Below are positions 45,000-58,593 of a DNA stretch of 64,000 nt, piece after piece. The notes beneath the pieces were generated by a model. The model was not told where the DNA came from and ran no database searches. It was given only the letters and a program-made list of their open reading frames with translations. The DNA comes from Nageia nagi. Taxonomy: Eukaryota > Pinophyta. Location: NCBI GenBank assembly GCA_050084985.1, contig JBITNC010000001.1, positions 40,114,001 to 40,178,000 on the forward strand. Reading direction: 5' to 3'. Each line of letters opens with the position of its first letter. Positions within the stretch are counted from its first letter, which is position 1. The translations under genes were made by a program, and so were the position numbers.

Positions 45000-46392
45000 G
45001 GTACCTCGAAACTTTTCTCTTTTTCACATCTTACCAACCATCATCCTCATTCCTTTTTTCCTCTAATTCATATCTTGAGTCATTATAGTAGCTATTGGCT
45101 AGATCAATAGGGGAGCTTATGACTACCTCATTGTCATACACCATTAGAGTTGCTACTTGATGTTCTTCTTCTTTAAATCCTCCCTGACTATGGTCTTGAG
45201 TTCTCTCCATAGAGGACTTGTTTAGTTCTGTTAGGCTATCCACAGTTATGTTCTTATCACTAGACTCCTTAGAGTGTTTCTTTTGGCCTAGTTGAGGTTG
45301 TTTATCCTAAGTAACATGGATAATTTGGGGCTGCTCCTCTACAACATAAATTTGAACATCTAGATTATGGTTTTCAACTACCATAGTTGTTTCTTGGTAT
45401 AAGGAAGGTTCCTCTTTAGTCGACAAGCTTTGAAGTTTTTCAAACTTATTCACATTTTCGTTTTCTACTAGATTGTGTGGTTCATAGATTGGTGCTTTAT
45501 GATTTTGAATTATGAGATTAGGCATAATTTGTATAGGATAGTTTGATGGATGCCCATCAATGAAGTTTAATTATCTTTCATTCTTTGATTTCCACTCTTC
45601 TCCTTGCTTCTTCCCCATTAATTTAGAGTTTTTCCTATTTTAATGGATCTCATTCTTGGCTTGGGTTGGTTTTTATTAGCAATCTTTCCCCAGGTGGCCA
45701 AAGTTTTTGCAAAATACATAGGGAATGGAAAGGAGGTCATATAAAATACTTTGAAACCATTCCCCTTCTTCATTATGTAGAATAATCTTATTTAGAAATT
45801 GTTGAACAATGTCCAAGTTAACACAAAAATGTGCATCAATCAATATTATGCCAAAATTTGTGTGAATTTCAACATAAACTAATTTCCCCATTGTCTTAGC
45901 TACAACTTCCATTGAATCATTACTTCAAAAATTGAGAGGAAGATTTGGAAGGGTAACCCAAATAAGAATAATGTTACAATTCTCTTTCTCTGGTCTGAAA
46001 CCTTTATACCATTTCTTGAGGATTAGTTCACTCTTCCCAAACCACCATGGATCATGTTGGAGCATCCATTGAACATCCTCATCTTGCATAAAGGAGAATA
46101 AGACAAAGTCACAAGGGAGTGGAGCAAGATCTACACTTTGTTTGACTTCCTATTTAGATTTAACCCATTTATGAAGTGAATCAAGGTTAGGACAAAACCC
46201 TATAAATTTTCCTACCAAGGAGTTTCTCTTCTTTTCATTGATTTTTTTTTAGAACTCTTTAAGGAAGATTATTCTACTCACTCCATCCTTTGATCTCACT
46301 TTTTGGATGGTAAGTGGGATATTAAACTTCAATCCTTATTTTCTTCCTTGAATATTGGGAGGGTTCTCCCATCTTCGTTGAATTCCAGCCAT
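45000..46392 (-). pseudogene. L1 ORF1 with DUF4283 and CCHC knuckle
   Basis: It starts MAGIQRRWENPPNIQG at 46392. The DUF4283-like core reads LVGKFIGFCPNLDSL, then PLPCDFVLFSFMQDEDVQWM and HDPWWFGKSELILKKW. After a stop the 78-codon piece 45676-45912 ends in a knuckle remnant FCKNFGHLGKDC. The tail is acidic and polar, as in other plant L1 ORF1 proteins, which coat the RNA. It is non-functional because of stops. Confidence 0.82.
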
Positions 46393-46440
46393 GGTGGGTA
46401 AGAAAACCTACCTACCAAAAGACTAGTTTTGATGGCATAG

Positions 46441-48817
46441 AGATAACAGGTGCGAACTTACCTAGAGGAGGTTCATTTGGAATACTTGGGATCAATTTCT
46501 TGCACAACCATCTTCTTGTTCTCTCACCTGATCATTATCCCACCTAATATTAATATATTTGACTTTGTGTTTTAATTTTAATAGAATTAAAATAGTCGAT
46601 CAAATATTTACATTGGATAAATGATGCAAAATTCAAGCTCTCTCAACCCCCAGTTGTAGTTGAAGAATGCCTCTTGGCATAATAATATAAAATACACCTC
46701 CATAAACTAAGAGTCCATCTAATATTATTAGACATAATACAACTTATGCTCTAGTACATATTGAAAATTGATAGAATTTGAGCCTAACTCATCCTTTGGC
46801 TCATAAGATTGCATGAATGAGGAAGAAAAATGATAAGAATACGAAAAAGAAAAGTGAATGCATAAAATATAGAAAATCAAAATTAGCTCATACTTGATGA
46901 AATTAAATTTAAATTCTCTTATTTATAGCTATAAAGGATGGTTCATGAATAGTCAAACTTTGATTTAATCAATTTAGTAGTCACAAGAATATTCATTTTT
47001 GGCATAGTCATTTAAGATTCTTTTTAATACTTGTTAATGGGTTACCTTTGGAGGGTCATACATTCATAATATTAATTATCAACAAATATATTATAGAGTG
47101 ATATTTTATTGTAATTATAAGTTGAAATTGCACTTCATTTATAAGGACATGGATTTATTATGCTCCAAGTTGTCCTTATATTTTGAAAAGATCAATTTTT
47201 AACGATGAAAATCCATTATATGCTTTTATTGGTTGATGTTTAATCATTTGCAAAGTATTTATACAATACTTACCATGTTATCATCATTTTCAAACCTTCC
47301 TTAATAATATACTTATACCTTTATTCATACAAATGAATGATTTATGTCTATAAGGACCCAATCTCAACACTTAAGGATAAATTCCTACTTTAAAACCTAA
47401 CTCATAACACTTGAGCAATGAGACATTTATTTTTCTAAAAGTTTAAACTAATTAATTTAAAAGAAATCAAATTTTGAATGTGTTATGAGTTACTTGTGAA
47501 TCATGTGATCTATTTATCACAATCTTGCTAGCATTAGTTCTAAGCTAAGTCACACATGAATTTACAACTCTTCTTGACTATGTACCATTTCTTGTTTATT
47601 AACATAAATTAGTAGAACTCTCATGATCATAGTGATTGCTTGATGTTATCATATACATGACTCATATTTATGTCCATCATCATATCGTAATAATTTAATA
47701 CGTCAAGGTCCATTTAAACCCAAATGAGGATCTCACAATTATTTTAGCATAAATAACCTTTCTAATCCTTATCCTTGAGATAAATAATCATTCCTTTACT
47801 TTTAGAGTTTTGGCTAAGTTTACAACTTAAGTTTAAACATCCCAAATGAAATACCTAATTTGATTTATTAGTAAATAATCACCATTAAGAGATATTAGTT
47901 TATCTCTTTTTCTTATGTTCATTTTATTATCTCTTCTTAGCCTCAACTATTTTCCCAAGATTTGGTTTTTATATGTGAAAAAGTTAGGTCCCAAGAATGA
48001 TATTGCAATGGCATAAAATAAAGTAATAACAAATTCATTTAAAAATTAACATCCCATTTATAATTAAAAATTATACATCTAAAATGTAAAACTACTCAAA
48101 TAATAAATATCATTTTATTAAATAAATAAAATACTTTAAGGCATAAAAAACTATCCATGATTACATAAGTCATCTTCATTTCAATCTTCTAATGATTAAA
48201 AATTAACACCATTACAAACTTTAAGAAAGCAACATAATTTGATCTTCAATTCCGAAGTCTTCAAAATCCATAATGAGTTATCAAGCACTTTAAACTGGGA
48301 TACAATAGCCCTTTAATGTACTTAGATCAAAATAACCTTTCTCTTTCCCTATTATACAACTACATGATTTTTGAAGGAAAAAGAATACAAAAGCAACACT
48401 CTTTATTTTTCTAGGTTTAAAGCAAAATCACTAAAAATATAACTTTTTCAAATAAAGCAATACTCTTTTAAATCTATTTCCTCTTAAATAAATTTATCTA
48501 TATTACTTTACATCACTAAGTTATTTTCTCTAGATCTAGTAAATTCCTATTTTAAGAATTACAAGATCACTTGCAAAATATGCTAAAATTATCTCCTAGT
48601 GTTTTCCAATAATTTAACACTAAGTACTTAAAATAAATCTAATTCTCTTCTAAATATAATATCACTCTTTTATTTTCTCTAAAGAATCATCTTATCAATT
48701 TGTGCTTTATAATATATTATTTCACCAAAAATATTTCAATAATATATTATAATAATATTTGTATTAAAATAAAACCATCTTTCATTTTAAATAAAAAATA
48801 GTTTTAAATTATTATCA

Positions 48818-48856
<39 letters not shown>

Positions 48857-49140
48857 TATATATAAAATAAAATATCATTCACTCTTTTTGAAATAAAATA
48901 CAAACTAAAATTAAAATTTCAAAAAGAATAATTAGAATTAATAAACTAACTTATATTCTATTAAACTACACTTTTTTTTTATAGATAAGCAATTTATTAA
49001 AAATAATAAAATAATCAATAAATATTCTCTCAACATAAAAATTAGTCAACAAAACATGGTGGTCATCCAATGTGGCACCTAATGTACATATATCCCAAGT
49101 GAAGTGACTAACTGGACATTAGGAAGTGATGTAGGTTGAC
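46441..49140. other. AT-rich DNA without recognised genes
   Basis: No domain-bearing frame. It contains a (TA)n tract at 48821-48865 and many A/T-rich low-complexity stretches. Confidence 0.45.
48821..48865. repeat. (TA)n microsatellite
   Basis: About 45 bp with one AA interruption. Confidence 0.93.
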
Positions 49141-49379
49141 TAGATGCTTTGGGAGATGATGCACCCCTTGGTAAAGCTAATGCACTATGCATTCAAGGGA
49201 GGGTGATTCATGGAGGCATCAAGCCCCATGATCCCCTTTACACAAATAATAAGGTCCAAGGCTCCATTGAGGTCCCATGTGGGTTATGGAGCTTTCCCCA
49301 ACCACTATGTTCGATTTCCCAATTTGAGTTGGCCACATTGGCTATGGGAATAATCATTCCTAGCCAATGTTATATTTAA
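49050..49379. other. Less AT-rich patch with a 76-codon frame
   Basis: The plus frame 49149-49379 has no known motif, and composition rather than coding signal sets it apart. It may be an exon or transposon relic. Confidence 0.25.
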
Positions 49380-49425
49380 AATATTTTCTTCCTATGAAAA
49401 ATATAATACCTATTACAAATTTTTG

Positions 49426-51646
49426 ATTAAAAGAATCGATTGATTGGGTTCTTATCTATAATCGAGAGTCAACAAATGAAAATAAGGAATAATAGAAATA
49501 AAAGGGAAAATAATTGCATCATAAAAAGGAGGTTTTATATTTATTAATATATAAATATGAAGTATAATTGATTACATTTATCATTTGATCACTTATAGAT
49601 AGATATCTCTCTCACTTTCTTGACTCTCACCCTCTCTTTTGCTAGTCAACACACCTTATACAATATATCGATGCACAATAGTGATGAATCAGTGGATGTG
49701 TGATAGTTGATTGATTGATGGATGGTACTTGATTAATGATTGAATGATGCTTCTCCTTAACTCTTTAATTCACTTCTTATACCTTCTTCATATTTCTTTA
49801 GAAAAGGTGTATCAATTAGTTATCATGATGTCACTTCACTTAATCTTGATTAGTTAACTTAACTCTTTATCCTTCAAACTGATATGGTTCGATTTCTAAA
49901 TCAATATGGCTTTATTAACAAACCAATACATATAAATTAATTTAGTTAATCAATTTCTAATATCATATTCAATTTATTTCCATGCTAACATCCTCCCTAA
50001 CCTAAAACCAAGGCTCATCCTTAAGACTTCCTTTTATAAATCAAAAGTTTTTTGGTATCTCTCCTCCCTAACTTAAGAAAGAGACTTATCCTTACGGTTT
50101 ATTTTGGACAAATTGATATTATATCGATAATGGCGTAATTGTGAATCTTAGTAAATTGTAGAAGGAGAGGAGGGGTTCCCTTTTTCTTGGATTTATTTAA
50201 ATCAACCAAATCATCTTTACCATATTGATGAAGCAATGACATATCCACTAAGAATAGATTATATAGGTATTGATACAAGTTCCATCATCATAATTCTTAT
50301 CCATAGTCCTTACTTATCATATTTTATCCTACTATATGCAAAGCAATTGGTGTCTCCTTTCATAACATGATCCAATTGGTCACAATCCACTTCTGGTGTA
50401 TATGCCTTTCCAACAATCAAAATTGCTCCATTGATCTTATTGATTAAAATATTTTTCTCTCTCTATTTCCTCCAATGAAACTATTACTTATCTACCTCAT
50501 TTCTTTCAATGCCTCTTGTGATAATTGATCATTCAATTACTACCTTCATTCCTTTTAACATCTTTTGGGTCTCTTACTTTAGTTTGGTCAATCATTTCCT
50601 TTTCATCATTTGATGACTTTCTCATGATTTCCTTGCTTAGCTTCTCATTATGTCGAGAAAGAGAAGAAATTACTCTTAATATATTTTTCCTTTTAAGGTC
50701 ATGCACCAACTGCACAGTACAAAGATGAGAATATAGTACTAAATCACATCAAAACTATCAGTATCTCCTAATGAGACTACTTAACAATATGCTAATTATC
50801 AATTCTCAAAGAAAAAGGAATCAATTAGTAGTCCTAATTGGGTACTGATTAGCAATTCTCATATGTGTTGTAATTCAGTAAATAACCATAGTTCAAATTT
50901 CATTAATTTTAATATCCCTAATGTAAATAGTATTATGGTTTCATGTTTCGTGTGCTACCCTCTATAGAGTTCCTTTACATGGGATTATGGAAACTAGACT
51001 TTAGTAAATATTTCTACCTTATTCCCACCCACCTTAGATCCATAATACTGACTTTAATTATGTAGATATTATAGTTGAAATATACTATATTATTCTCATC
51101 TCACTTGATAATTTCTACATACTTCTTCCATCTCTCCTTTTTTATTAACAGAGAAATTCTCTTCCTCAATTTATTTTCTTTTTTAATCTTATCAATCGAT
51201 TTTCTATGGATATCTTTTGTATCCCATATTTTTATGAAATCAACTATTTCTCCCTTTTTCAAGCGAAATACATCCAATTATATTTTGATTCCTCTTTTTC
51301 TTTTCATTTTACATTCTATTTGGTCATCGAACTCCTTACTTTGTAGATATCCCAACAACAGAACTGTTGATTGATGAAATCGATTGGTTGGATTCTTATC
51401 TACAATCGAGAGTCAATGAGCAAACATAATGAGAAATATTATAAAAATAAATTGAAAAGAGAGATAAATATTGAGTCATAAATGGAGGGTTAATCTTTAT
51501 TAATATAATAATATCAAGTACAAGCAATTACAATATTATTCGACCACTTATATCTAAATCTCTCTCTCACTTTCTTTACTCTCACCATCTCTTTCAACGT
51601 GCTAATAGGAACTTATACAATATATCAATACATAGTGGTGATAAAA
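49426..51646 (-). mobile_element. Gypsy-like remnant with two related LTR pieces
   Basis: About 270 bp at 49426-49692 matches 51366-51646 ('atcgattg.ttgg.ttcttatct', then 'ctctctctcactttctt.actctcacc'). On the minus strand, the sequence after 49990 shows a purine run GGTTAGGGAGGA immediately before TGTTAGCATGG, a typical PPT/LTR start. So 49426-49990 would be the 3' LTR. The interior encodes only charged, broken gag-like text (for example KEFDDQIECKMKRKRG near 51320). Confidence 0.5.
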
Positions 51647-53270
51647 CATATTTAAAACATATGTTTCTCAAAAAATTTACAAAGTAATATGGGTTAAATA
51701 TAAATTTCAAGATGAAGTTCTCCAATTAAAAATCAATTGAAAAATAAGAGTAATATTAGTCTCCTAATAAATGGAAATACATGACCTATTTTAATTGGTA
51801 GAGACAAATTAAAACCCCTTTTTAAAAACTTGGAGAAATTCTATGTAATTCAAGAAAAGGACTCGTGGCAAAATAGACTAGGCTTGTCAATAAAACCAAA
51901 GATACTAATATTTATTATTTTTGTTTTTCTGTCACACAAACAAGTAGATTTCAAATAATAAAACATTTTTTATTAAATTGAAGGAAAATAAATTAATTCC
52001 TTTTAATTTATGAAACTAGATTCTACAAGGAAGGCTCCAACCTATTAATAACCTGCAATTAATGATATCTTCCACTCTTACGCAAATCTCGACAACATTT
52101 CCGTGCTCCGGTAATAATTAACCTAATCTTAGCCCCACTCTCTTCGATAGCATTTCCTTTCTCTAGTAATAATTAACTTAATCTTAGCCCCCCTCTCTTA
52201 TTTATATATTTTTCTAGGATTAGGGCTTCTACATTTTTATCTAAATTTCCAATTTTAAAATTCTTTCTAATTTTTTTTAGCCAAATAAAATTTTTAAGTA
52301 AGAAATGCTTTCTCCTATTTATCTCTTAGTTAACAATAAATATCATAAAAGCTAAATCAATTAATTTAGAAATATTCCAATTTATAATTATTTTATCACT
52401 TAATATAAAATAGGAGTTATTGTAACTATTTAGATTAATTTAGAAATAATTCAAATATTCTTCTATAATTTAATTTATTCATTTAGATAAATAGTTTAGG
52501 TAACTATTATTATTTTATTATTAAAATATTGATAATTGAAATAATATATAATTATCAAACACTTAGATAGTTAAATATCTAAATGAAATTATCTTTTCAT
52601 AAAAAGATAAATGAGATATATATTTATATACTTTTAGCTTCTAAAATATTCACATAAATTAATTATTCTTGTAACAATCAATTTAAACAATTATTATTAT
52701 TTTAATACTTCAAATAATAATATTTAGTAATATTAATGATAATTCTCATTTAAGTATATAGGCTTAAATAATCACCTATTTTTAAATAATTAATTAATCA
52801 ATTTACCTAGTTAGTATCTTAGTGTTAGTATACCCTCCTAACGTTAGCTTGTTAAGGGTTTTCTTAGTGAACTAACTCACTTACTAATTTTGGTAGTAAA
52901 TCCCAAGATCAATATTTATGAAATAGATATTACCATAATACAATTCAGAAAACATACCAAGTAGGCATCTCACACAAATTACTTGGAGGCTACCAAACTA
53001 GTTGGATGTCCTCATCTCATGCATCTATATGTGGTTTCTCACCTCGGTGGTTATATGGGAGGTTTCACTTAGATAATTACAATCTTGAAAATCACCATCA
53101 TGCTATCACTTCCAATCCACTTTAGAGAATCCTTCCTCCATACACCTATTCCCAAGCTTAATGAGTTGTGGGAATTATTCTTCATTAGGTCAAGGTGGTA
53201 GGCCCATTTTATGATGGTCAAGGGTAAGTATACTAAACCAAAGATTTTTTTTTTTCCTAGATTATGTTAT
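51647..53270. other. AT-rich DNA, one short tandem repeat
   Basis: No coding signal. The only structured part is the 55-bp duplication at 52091-52195. Confidence 0.45.
52091..52195. repeat. Two tandem copies of a 55-bp unit
   Basis: Copies start at 52091 and 52146 and share 'taataattaacytaatctta' with small differences. Confidence 0.75.
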
Positions 53271-53279
53271 TTCAAGGTA

Positions 53280-53640
53280 TCCCCCTTGGATAAGGACTTT
53301 AGCACTTAGGGGTTAACAACCCCACTTGTCCCTTCTATGGGAAGAAGAGTCGACCATGAATCATTTTTTGAGTTGCAACAAGGTTAGAGGGGCTTGGGAT
53401 TGGTTGTAATCCTTCTTCATGCCCTTTATATCTCATCTATTAACTTGGTTTCATAATATCTTAGGAGAGCCTCTTTATTTTTTTCAACTTCTTTTAGAAT
53501 TCTATAATATTTTTAGAATCAATATTTTATTTCATATTTGGAAATCCAAAAATGAGATTGTGTTTATAAAAAATATTTCTTATGTATATTTCTCCCTTGC
53601 TGATAAGCTTGTTGTGTTTCATGATACTTGCTTATAGATC
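53280..53640 (+). pseudogene. LINE 3' end: RT zinc-binding region
   Basis: The text EESTMNHFLSCNKVRGAWDW, then FHIWKSKNEIVF, matches the zf-RVT region at the C-terminus of plant L1 ORF2 (Cys/His-rich, then WKxRNxxxF). A stop lies inside. It is an isolated tail, unlinked to the L1 at 41960-46440. Confidence 0.65.
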
Positions 53641-53929
53641 TCTACTCAAGCAATTAAAGTTACATTGGATGATGGACACCTATAGGAGCTCATTAATAAA
53701 ATAAACTCATAGTTATATCTTAAAAAATGTAAATTCATTTCATCTCACAAGGTTAGAAACATTTTACATACCTTATTTCTTTTATAAAATACTTAGTTAA
53801 TAGCTTGATAACATTTTACTTTTGTACTTTTTTATTGGTCTACAATTGAGCCTTTCAAGTATGTTATGAGCCTCATAACAAAGCTTAGGACATAACATCG
53901 ATATGATATTTTTTTTTATATTGAGATAA

Positions 53930-54260
53930 ATATATTTGTCATAGACAATCACTTGATCATCTTATGCTTCCTATGGGGATTACTTGTGAAAAATCCCTTC
54001 TCACTAAACTTATGGAGAGATGGTATAGTGACATTGAAACGTTTCACCTATTTACCTAGGTGAAATGACCATGTATTTGAAGGATGTGCATAATATGTTA
54101 CATATTCTAATGAAGGAAAATTTGGCTGTTAAAATTTCCTACAATATGGAGGAAATGAGTCATTGACTCACCAGGACTACCAACTACCACCCTAAGAAAA
54201 AGGGTTCCTACCTTCATTCATATGTATAGTAGCCACTTGTAGAGATTGAAAATCACTTCT
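53930..54260 (+). pseudogene. Plant-mobile-domain-like fragment
   Basis: In shifting frames one reads ERWYSDIETFHLFT, then EMTMYLKDVHNMLHILM. This recalls the start of plant mobile domain (MAIN-like) proteins, where an E-T/V-T-LxDV motif is conserved. It is heavily decayed. Confidence 0.45.
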
Positions 54261-54689
54261 ATCTCCACTTATATATTTCCACACTCATCAATGGTATTTT
54301 TATTATGATAAGAACCATGATAATTTTCTTATTGAGATGATTTCCATTATGAGAGACATCACCTTACATGGCACTAGGTGAGTTCTTTTACTCTTCTTAC
54401 TTAAAATCTAAGTTTTTATATGTTTTTCTTCCATAAAACCATGCAAGTATAATGGATTAGGGATGTTAATACTTTAATAGGATGAGTTACTCTTATTGCA
54501 TTATTCCTAGGATGAATCATATATATGAATTATTTACCTTCTTGGTTCTGGAGGATATCTTGAGGAAGCTTTGGAATTCATTTTCAAGATACCCATAAAA
54601 CCTAAATTACATGTGTGGATATATATATTTTAGTGTTTATAGATCACATAATAATGTAGAAATAGGGGAATTTATGGTAACAATATATA

Positions 54690-55990
54690 TTTTTACTAGA
54701 TCCTAAATACACTATATCTTATATTCTTCTTTAAAATATTTATGCTAAAGTGGGTAGTTAAGATGATATTCAAAAAGTAAAGTTATTAATGGTAGATAAA
54801 CAAATTAAGAAGATATATATTTCCATTATATGCATTGAAAAGGTTTGACCAATTTCAATAAAAATGGTAGTATTCTAGCTAGATCAATTCACCTTTCCTA
54901 ACATTATCAAAGCATACACCAAATTAGGGGATTTATAATAGGATTTATGTATATATCAAATACTCTTTAAAAGAAAATTTGTATCACATATTATGGTTGT
55001 GAATTCTCTAATAACCATGTATACAAATAATCCTTTTTTCTTTGTAGCCTAAATATACTCCATCTAATATTCTTCTTTATGTTGAAGTGGGTAATTGGTA
55101 TGATGTTCAAAGAGTAGGGATATTTATAAAAGATAAAGGAAATGAGAAAAAATTAGATATAGTTGGATTAAAGTTCACAAAATGGTACATATTTTTCTTG
55201 TAAGAGATATATCACACCCATAAAAATAGGATATATATGAAAAATTGGAGAAATTATCGAGTGAGATGAAGGAAAGTAGGTATATTCTAAATATAATACA
55301 TGTATTACATGATGTGGATGTTGATGATAAAGAATTTATTCTTTTTCATTATAATAAAAAATTGGCATTTACATTTGGTTGTTATAGAATCCCCTTGGAA
55401 TTATTTTTAGAGTTATAAGAGCCTTCACGTATGTAATGACTGTCATTTGTAACCAAGTTTAGCTCCAATATTTTCATAAGAAAATTATTGTTAAGGATAC
55501 AAATCAATTCCAACATGTACCACCAAGGGAGTTCTTGAAGAACGTGATGGACATAAATAAAAGAGTAATAAAAATAGTTTTTCAATGAATTTTGTTGTTG
55601 TAAATACCTTGATAAATATGGAAGAATATATAAGACCCAATAATTGTTTGATAAGATGCATGATATAGACACAATTTCATATAAATCATATAAGAATGTA
55701 GGAATAGGGAATTTTGTGTATATGAACAAAATGGTTTTTTCAAAAAGGTCCTAGAGATGTTTAATTAGATGTAATTATTAGGTGTAAAGCAATAATTTAT
55801 AACCTTTATCAGTATTCCTCTAGTACATGTCACCATGGGAGATCTAAAATAGGGTATGAACATCCATCAAAGAGAAAATAAGAATAAATTTTCATTGAAC
55901 ATTATGGTTGTGAGTTACTGATAGACATGTATGCAAAATATGAAAGAATCCTGTATGCAAAATGTGAAATAATACCTATTACACTAGTAA
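54690..55990 (+). pseudogene. Scrambled PPR-DYW pseudogene
   Basis: Recognisable parts in order: an E-domain piece (NIYAKVGS near 54738); a PPR (FPNIIKAYTKLGDL to VVNSLITMYTN, 54894-55033); another E domain (VEVGNWYDVQRVGIFIKDKG, near 55080); and DYW-domain text with VLHDVDVDDKEFILFH and CNDCH at 55432-55446. PPR pieces follow (FVVVNTLINM near 55590; IDMYAKYERI near 55930). PPR-DYW proteins edit organellar RNA. Here the HSE motif reads HYNK, frames are broken, and PPRs follow the DYW domain, so fragments of at least two genes are joined. Confidence 0.75.
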
Positions 55991-57540
55991 TACTACTCAT
56001 CTAGACTCACCTCTTCTCTCCTTTAACCCTTCCCTCTACTCTCTAGGATAAAATTGAAACTAGTTTGATGTGCTCATTTGATAAATTTCTAAGTACTCAC
56101 CTAGGTTCCTCACATTAATTTTTTTTATTGATTTTGAGGGGTCATTTTAACCCACCTCCTTATGATTTATGGGGTTGGTTTGAAACTACCCCATCAAAAT
56201 TGCCACTGAAACCCCGAAATGAGTTGGTTAAAAATTGCTCCCTAAAATATGCTTCAAATTTCCCACCCCTAAAGCTTGATGTTGGTGTAGTGTTAATGCC
56301 CATAAATTCTATTTATTCAAATATCTTGATAAATTTCTTACTACGACTATGACTTGCATACATTACAATCATTCATTCATAATACATCATATCAAATAAA
56401 ACCCTTATCATATTAATGCTCCTACATTTTGTATACATGTTTATCAAGTTATCATAATTGCATATGAAAGAAACCCACATTTAGTTATTTTTCAATAAAT
56501 ATAAATACCCCATTTGAATGTCATAAAATTTGTAAATATAGTTATAATCCTTACAATGTTTATTAAATTTGATGTGAAATCAATCAATTACATTTTATAA
56601 AAATACTTGAGAGCCTTTAAACCTTGCCCATTCTAGGCATATCCTATAATCATTTCATTTGATGATATTATATTACTCTTATACATTTACATAAACATAG
56701 TTTTAGCTTCCTTGAGAATACAAAAATGGAAGTATTATATAATCATTGAAGTCCATGAGATGACATCTCTCTACTACATTTTATCAAATAGTATGTCCTC
56801 AATTTTAGCATACATGTATATTAGAGAATTTGACATCACTTAGTGCTATATATATAGTAATAATTATTTATATATGACATAAGCATGTATCATCATATAT
56901 AATGGGTACAAAACATTGCCATAATACCTAGGAAGAGATTATGACCATTGGTTTTGTAAGTACCATAATGAGCTAAAATTTAAAATAATGATAGTTATAA
57001 TAATGTAAATATAGTTCCTTTATTTTTTAGATTATGATCATCTCAAGTAATTAACCATAGGAGTACATATGGCACCTTGAGATGCATCTCAAGGTATTAA
57101 CCATTAGCTTGAGATTATTCATATTTCAAAAAGTGTAAAGATAAGATAAACTTTTAAGGAACTTCTTATCCATCCTACACACATTGCAATAGAGAAAAAA
57201 ATACAATTTAAATAATATCATGCATTTATTGATTTAAAATAAATAAGAACCATAAAAATGAAAGAATATAAGACCTTAGTTAACTATAAGAAATAAGTAT
57301 TTTTAATTAATAATAAGAAAAACTGTTATACCCATATCAACATAATCCAAAATAGTTTTGAAAACTAATTTTACTTAAAAAAATGATAGTTGAGCCTCAA
57401 ATTGACATAAATAGTTGGAAATATTATGTTATAAATATTTATATATCCCTTATAAAAGTGGAGGGTGCTTTACAAGACATGTCATTTCCACATACCCAAA
57501 AAAATATTTTCTCTATATAGGACATTAGTGACATAATTAA
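55991..57540. other. AT-rich DNA without recognised genes
   Basis: No coding or repeat signal beyond low complexity. The 56128-56352 frame (74 codons) has no motif. Confidence 0.45.
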
Positions 57541-57544
57541 GAAG

Positions 57545-58475
57545 CTATCAAAATATAAGGCCAAAGACATCAAAGGATATTAAGTAAAAATTTTAAAAAT
57601 TAGAATCTCTACCCTTTCCTCTCATATCTAAAACATTTTCAACAATCTCTTAAAGAAGGATTCTCTAAATAATGGGTTGTAAGTAAATCATACCTTTATA
57701 CAAAATTAGGGACAAGAACAACCCATTAAATTATAGAACTATTATTATACATACTTTGTTTGTTAAACTGTATGGTATTATTAAGGAAAAGAAAATTAGC
57801 AATAGACTTGATGATAACAATTCGAGAGCTAGAGGCCAAGATGATTTTAGAAGCAAACATTCAACAATTGATCACATCCTTACTTTCTAAATTATTATTG
57901 AAAATTATAAAAATGATAAAAAATATCAGATATGTGATTGCTTTTTAAATTTCAAAAAAGCCTTTGATACTATTCCCAAGGGTAAACTTTTAAAGTGTAT
58001 GGCTGACTTAGAAAAATGTATTGAAATAAGATTTATAATTCAGAGGAAATTAATTGCAATGTTGACTTAATTAAGGATGCCCATTATTCATAACTCTATT
58101 TCATATTTACATGTATCAACTATAAATATATTTTGAAAAAGCTTGGTGTATAGGAAAAAACCTAATCATTATTCTCTTGCTTTATACAAACAATATTGTT
58201 CTATTAGCTAAACATTATGATGATCTTGTAAAATAAAAATATATTCTTCAAATATTTTGTAATATATATGATTTAATAGTTAATGTAGGCAAAACTAAAA
58301 TTATTAATATTAAATCCAAAAACATGCTTAACCATATGATCTTATTTAATAATCAACCCATAAAAGTGATTCACTCTTAGAAATACTTAGGCATAAATAT
58401 TAATTACAAATAAAATTAGAATATAAGTGTTAAAAAAAGAATCCCTATGAAACTATGTAACTAGGATAAAATAAA
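57545..58475 (+). pseudogene. RTE-like LINE reverse transcriptase fragment
   Basis: Pieces in different frames: KKISNRLDDNNSRARGQDDF, RSKHSTIDHILTF, IIIENYKNDKKYQICDCF, LNFKKAFDTIPKGKLLKCMA, LLLAKHYDDL, then VNVGKTKIINIKSKN and FNNQPIKVIHS. This is the order of a non-LTR RT from before the finger region to past the palm. KAFDTIP and KxSTIDH suggest an RTE-like rather than a plant L1 clade. It belongs to the family at 17880-18470 and 23838-24200. The GxxxSPxLF box and YADD are degraded. Confidence 0.75.
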
Positions 58476-58593
58476 ATTCTTTTCTTATACCCTATAACTC
58501 TATTAATCCTCTACGACCTTGTGAAGTTTAGGGTGGAAGGATTTCTCAATAATCATGGAATAAAATTAATAAAATTAAAAAAAATATATTTCT

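Larger units (their letters stand above)
41960..46440 (-). mobile_element. Decayed L1-type LINE
   Basis: The minus strand carries ORF1 with a DUF4283-like domain and zinc knuckle, then ORF2 with an APE-type endonuclease, reverse transcriptase and part of the RT-distal region. This is the order of plant L1 elements. Stops and shifts are frequent. I did not find a poly(A) tail or TSD; the 3' end near 41960 is where recognisable protein stops. Confidence 0.85.

Noticed and set aside
51075-51374. 99-codon plus-strand hydrophobic frame that might be a membrane protein
   Set aside because: It is the complement of the charged gag-like minus-strand text of the gypsy-like remnant.
55382-55729. 115-codon minus-strand frame
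   Set aside because: Complement of the DYW/PPR relic, whose motifs are on the plus strand.
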